64,000 nt of DNA from Pilaira anomala (taxonomy: Eukaryota > Mucoromycota > Mucoromycetes > Mucorales > Mucoraceae). The position numbers and the translations under genes were made by a program. The stretch covers positions 1 to 64,000 of the forward strand of contig JAIXMQ010000093.1 of assembly GCA_025716855.1 (NCBI GenBank). Direction: 5' to 3'. Shown here piece after piece: positions 59,617-64,000 of this stretch (position 1 is its first letter; each line of letters begins with the position of its first letter). Below the pieces are notes generated by a model that was not told the origin of the DNA, ran no database searches, and was given only the letters and a program-made list of their open reading frames with translations.

Positions 59617-61341
59617 ATGGATAATTACGGATACCCAAGAGAAGATAGAGACGAAGAAGAATCTTATTCCAAGGTAATAAATAGATGATACTTTTTTTTT
59701 TTAAAAAAAAAAACGCGTATATTTATCAAAATCGGGTTTCCTTTTACCTTAGAATAACTATGGTTACGGTACACCCGGTAGCGATAGTAACGATCCTAGT
59801 TTTACTGAGGATGAATACAATCATCCTAACCCAAGCTACTCTCAACCTCCTTATTCAAAGCATAATCAAGGCCCCGATCCAGGTAAAAAAAAAGAAAAAC
59901 GAATAACCGTGTGACCGATCACTCATATAACGTGTACAGTTCAATACGGTGGAATGGCAACACATAGCGAAAATCAACCTGGCAACGAGTTCTTTTTACA
60001 TGTTGATCCTACTGTAGATAATGATGACACACCTGAATTTGAGCTTTCAAACTGTAAGTATATATAGTTATTTGTATTTAGTTATTGTGTGTATTTATAC
60101 GTTTTATTAGGTCATGGTAAAAAGAGGGCTTTGTTGATCGGTATTAATTACACTGGTACATCTAACGAACTGGGCGGTATGACAAACAAAACTTAAAAAT
60201 ATATATATATATATATATTTTCTTATTAAATGATAACTTTTTCTTTAGGTTGTCTTAATGATGTAGTTAACATCAAGGAGTTTATTATGGATAACTATGA
60301 GTTTAAAGAGGTAAAAGAATATATATATATATATATATAAATTGACAGTAATTGATCGTGTGTATGTTGTACATATTTAGGAAGACATCGTTGTTTTAAC
60401 TGATGACCAAGATGAAGATAAATTTAAACCCACTCGTGCCAATATTATTGCTGCCATGAAGTGGCTCGTAAACGATGCTGAGTCTAATGATTCGTAAGCT
60501 TGCCTAAAGATTTATCAAACTTCTTTTCACTTTAACTAACCGTATATCTATTTTTTAGATTCTTTTTCCATTACAGTGGTCATGGTGGCAGAGTACATGA
60601 TTTACATAGTGACGAAGATGATTCTTATGATGAAACTATATACCCATTAGATTTCGATCAATTTGAAGGTGAATCTGGACAAATTAAAGATGATGTAAAG
60701 TATTTTTTACATATAGATGTGATATATATGTATTATACTAACATTTTTTTTATAGCTTATGCATGATCTTATGGTCAGACCTTTACCTCCAAAGTGTAGA
60801 TTGACAGCTATTTTTGACAGCTGTCATTCTGGTACTGTATTGGATTTACCCTATGTTTATTCTACCAAGGGAGAAATTAAGGAAAAGAGTTTATTTAAAC
60901 ATGCTGGACAAGGTATTTTCTCTGCTGGTATTGCTTATGCTAGAGGTGATAAAGATGGTGCTTTATCTTCCATCATGTCACTTGGTAAATCATTATTTGA
61001 ATCTCGTAACATTGCAGATGAAGTACGTAGAAAGAATACTTCATTAGCTGATGTAATTATGTTTTCTGGCTGTAAAGACGATCAAACATCTGCTGATGCT
61101 CAAGAGGCTGGTAAAGCTACTGGTGCCATGAGTCATGCATTAATCTGTAAGTTTGTTTTAGAATAACTATATTATTTAAATACTAACTATATATAAAATA
61201 GCATCTCTTCGCAAAAACCCTCACCCATCTTACCAAGAGTTATTAAATAGCGTTCGAGATATTTTACGTGATAAATATTTACAAAGACCTCAATTAAGTT
61301 CATCACATCCTATTGATGTCGACCTTGAATTCACTTGTTAA
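59617..61341 (+). CDS. Type I metacaspase
   Basis: Nine exons (59617-59673, 59753-59882, 59940-60053, 60111-60176, 60249-60310, 60381-60493, 60559-60694, 60756-61146, 61202-61341) give 402 residues. The Pro/Gln/Tyr/Asn-rich prodomain (about 100 residues) lacks a zinc finger. The p20 part starts [14 protein letters not shown] and carries the catalytic His189 in HYSGHGGR and Cys249 in [13 protein letters not shown]. The p10-like part includes [13 protein letters not shown] and ends VDLEFTC. Metacaspases cleave after Arg or Lys and act in stress, ageing and protein quality control. The gene lies 159 bp after the regulator on the same strand. Confidence 0.95.
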
Positions 61342-61369
61342 AATAATAAAATAAAAAATCTTTATATAT

Positions 61370-63110
61370 TTATTTATTAGATGATTTACAACAACTTTTT
61401 TTCTCATCCAAGTTATTTGAATCAGATATAGACCAACCAGGTCCGCAAGTACAAAATGTGGTTGTTAAATCAGTTACTTCTTCTGAAATACGATGTACTT
61501 CTTGTTTCATAATTTGGGTCATATCATCATCTTTTCTAAATTTATCGAGTCTATCTTGAATCTCTCTTGGTAAAGAAGTATATAACATACGTGGTGATCC
61601 AAGTACAAAAAGTGTTGCAAATGCAGCATTATAGTCTAACGGGGTATAAGATTGGTTTTCTCTGCCTGGATAAAGTGCGTCCAGAACTACAGGATAGAGA
61701 GGTGATTTGGTTGTATCGTATAATAATTCACTAATGTATTCTTCTGCTTTATCAGGCGTAGTTGCATTAAATGAAGCAAGTGATTGAGTGGCAAGGATAG
61801 ATGTATATTCTTTAGGTACATTACGAAGTACTAATTGAACTACATGTTCTAATGTTCTTGGCTTCTCTAACCACATATTTTCCGGAATACGTTGACAAAA
61901 TGATTTAGCTACTGTAGACCAATTTAATTTGGCTTCAGCTGAAGATTCAGTAGGGATGATTGATTCTATTGGTGCTGCAGCAGTTGCTGCTGTTGCTTCT
62001 TCTTTTTTTTGTGTTGGTTTCTTGACAGAGCAACTCTCTGGATTTACTTTACATAAGCTAATAGGTGGATGCTCAACATCATAACTTAATAAGAAATAAC
62101 CTCTAGGACGCCCAGTTTCGACATCAATTGGATTCATAGATTCAAATACTGTTTCAATAGGACACCAATAACTTGGATACTTGTAACGAGCTGTATCCAA
62201 AATAAGTACTTTACCATGTTGTGCATTATAAGCTCCAATTGGAGAAAAATGTCCATCACCCGTTTGACCTAATACTTTTCGAGAAAATGAAAGAACCATA
62301 AACGTATCCGATGTAGATGTAACCATTTCAACATCCTTTTTAAACTCTTCAAATGTAAATTCATGTCCTCTTTTCACTTGTACATCACAATGGCATTTTG
62401 CTAAACATGCAAAATTATCAAATGTAATACCATTCTTCTTCATATCTTCTTTAGATGAACAACAATTCAAAAATTCATCTAAAAATTACCTTCTTTAGTA
62501 TTCCTCTTTACTGTTAAACCTTCATTTTATTTTATTTTACCTGAAAACCATCGCCAATTGCCTTTCCATCTTCTCTTGGGATCTACTTCCAAAGCATTCA
62601 ATACCATGGCCACTATGAAATTTTTTATAATTAGATCATTACTAATACAATAATAAACATGTTTTACTTACATGAACTAGGGCCACAATAAGCAGGTTCT
62701 GATTGAGTAGTGAAATTACCAGTCAAAGGGAAAAAGCCTTCTGCATGACCATCGTCCATAGCTTCTCTAAATAACTTTTTTCCTTCAGGGGAAGCAAAAC
62801 GAACAAGAGTCGTAGGTAATTCTCTTTGATAAAACGTATTTTTTAAATCATCGGCTTTTGTATCAGAAGTAGATACACCTAATAAATCTTGAAAGGCGGC
62901 TGTAACTGAAGCTGCAGGTGCTGCCTCAAACTTAGGTATAACTGAATCGGTTTGAGTACCAATACTACGAACGATAGTCTTACTGACTGAATTTGTAGTA
63001 GGAGTAGGTTGAAATACTTTAACTGTTGGTGTTGTTGCTGTTTCTATTGAGCGTGGTAACTTGAAGTGTGTACGGTAACGTAACCACTGTGAGGCATTTA
63101 CTTTTAACAT
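61370..63110 (-). CDS. Phytochelatin synthase
   Basis: Exons 62672-63110, 62541-62612 and 61370-62478 give 539 residues. Catalytic triad residues of this papain-like transpeptidase are visible: Cys142 in EPAYCGPSSLAMVLNALEVD, His in GHFSPIGAYN and Asp in LILDTARYKYPSYW. KRRWKGNWRWFSDEFL is the usual family segment. The enzyme joins glutathione units into metal-chelating phytochelatins for cadmium, zinc or arsenic tolerance. The 110-residue N-terminal extension, with a basic start (WLRYRTHFKLPRS), may be a mitochondrial presequence. The variable C-terminal domain is about 200 residues and ends in a cysteine-rich tail (CTCG ... SCCK). Its stop lies 28 bp from the metacaspase stop. Confidence 0.95.
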
Positions 63111-63682
63111 TCCTTTTTTTTTATTTATAAATAAAGAAAAGTATTAAAATGATTAAACATGTTTTTAATTGTTTTTTTTTTTTTTGAGACCGCTTTTTTT
63201 TTAAAAAAAAAATTGAGTTTCTTTCTGAGACAACACTTTCCAAATAAAGATTTTAAGAATAAACTGATTATCCTTTAAAAAGGGGAAGATGAATAATAAC
63301 ATAAACTGTCTTTATCATTTCCTCTCAGGTAAAATAATTATATCAACCTTGACAAAAAAGTACAACCCCATCACGAAAACAAGAATTATCGAGTGATAAT
63401 GTTTCTTCATTTTTCATAAGGTTCTGTATAAACATTTTGCCGGTTAGTTTATGCGAAGTAAAAGTAATTTGAGTCTTAAAAATTCCTTCTCATTTACGCT
63501 GCTACCACGTAGTTACTAATTTTTTAACAATTTTGTGATGGGATTTACCCAGATAAATGCTTAATATTTAGATTGATCGGTAAAACCGTATCATAATAAA
63601 AAAAAGGATTATATAAGTTTCCGCTACTATTTTAATTTATTTAACTGCATATTATTTTAAAAGACGTTAATAAAAAATCCAC
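63111..63682. other. Intergenic stretch
   Basis: Promoter region of the phytochelatin synthase gene and 3' region of the partial gene to its right. T and A runs; nothing else recognised. Confidence 0.45.
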
Positions 63683-64000
63683 CTAAACTTGGGGGATGGA
63701 GAGGATTTTGTAATATATAAAGTCCTTCAAGGCTTGGCAAGTAATATCAAAGCATAATAATTCCTCTTGTTGTACTGCATGTTTGTATTGTGTTGTGTTA
63801 ATCCATAACAGACCAGCTTTATTACCAACATAATACTTGGGTCCATAACTTGTTTTAAGTCTGATATGAGTTACCAAACCATCATTGATTACATACTTAC
63901 GGTTTTTATTTGTCAATATTAGTAGGTGTAATCGTGTTTTTTTCATAACAATGAACATAGGTCTGTAAATGTCATGCTCATCACCATTAAATTTCAAATG
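63683..64000 (-). CDS. Unrecognised protein, C-terminal part (5' end beyond the window)
   Basis: Open from the window edge to a stop at 63683, 105 codons. There is no ATG in the visible part, so the gene starts outside. The text (KFNGDEHDIYRPMFIVMKK, YGPKYYVGNKAGLLW, CQALKDFIYYKILSIPQV) looks like ordinary globular protein, but I recognise no domain. Confidence 0.5.
   Translation of the reverse strand, partial: HLKFNGDEHDIYRPMFIVMKKTRLHLLILTNKNRKYVINDGLVTHIRLKTSYGPKYYVGNKAGLLWINTTQYKHAVQQEELLCFDITCQALKDFIYYKILSIPQV

Noticed and set aside
53855..63520. Inverted short match CTGCTACCACGT at about 53865 and 63499
   Set aside because: Only about 12 identical bases over a 9.6-kb distance; expected by chance plus AT bias, and no element lies between.

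Overview
The window is nuclear DNA of a filamentous, early-diverging fungus, most likely a Mucoromycota species of the Mucorales type. It is strongly AT-rich. Genes carry many short GT-AG introns (about 50-130 nt) with T-rich acceptors, and A/T homopolymers and CT/GA microsatellites are abundant. The protein types fit as well: Zn2Cys6 regulators, a fungal BSD2-like protein, a fungal phytochelatin synthase and mucoralean-type transposase remnants. The genus cannot be fixed from the sequence alone. Gene models were made by reading frames across splice sites by hand; exon coordinates and phases were checked arithmetically.

Layout. 1-6742: a tandem array of five small secreted cysteine-rich protein genes with the same three-exon structure, plus two dead copies; no known family was recognised. 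7255-11849: a 67-residue protein, a BSD2/Ndfip-like membrane adaptor and an amino-acid/GABA-type permease. 11850-14864: gene-poor. 14865-19442: a large P4-ATPase phospholipid flippase. 19443-29040: a gene-poor island with duplicated segments, a reverse-transcriptase relic and possible degraded membrane-protein genes. 29059-30351: an unrecognised protein built on an internal repeat with an expanding acidic minisatellite. 32974-45017: the housekeeping core, with RPL24 (apparently containing a one-nucleotide exon), a proline/glutamine-rich protein, a CCDC6-like coiled-coil protein, a single-LIM protein, a MOCS1-type molybdenum-cofactor gene, RPS25 and a type A DnaJ protein. 45161-53000: a rearranged region with a broken fungal-specific transcription factor, an insertion with a perfect 183-bp duplication, an unrecognised gene with nuclease-like acidic motifs, two transposase relics and a short Zn2Cys6 protein that ends at one relic. 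53991-63110: an NAD(P)H-dependent enone/quinone reductase, a full Zn2Cys6 regulator, a metacaspase and a phytochelatin synthase. A partial gene runs off the right edge.

The genes do not form one pathway. BSD2-like protein (metal transporter trafficking), phytochelatin synthase (metal chelation) and MOCS1 (Mo cofactor) share a metal theme, but they are far apart and co-regulation is only speculation. The strongest unusual signals are the one-nucleotide exon in RPL24, the built-in alternative splice that would remove the MoaA C-terminal Gly-Gly and fuse MoaA to MoaC, the secreted cysteine-rich array, and sense-strand CU-repeat tracts just after three stop codons.
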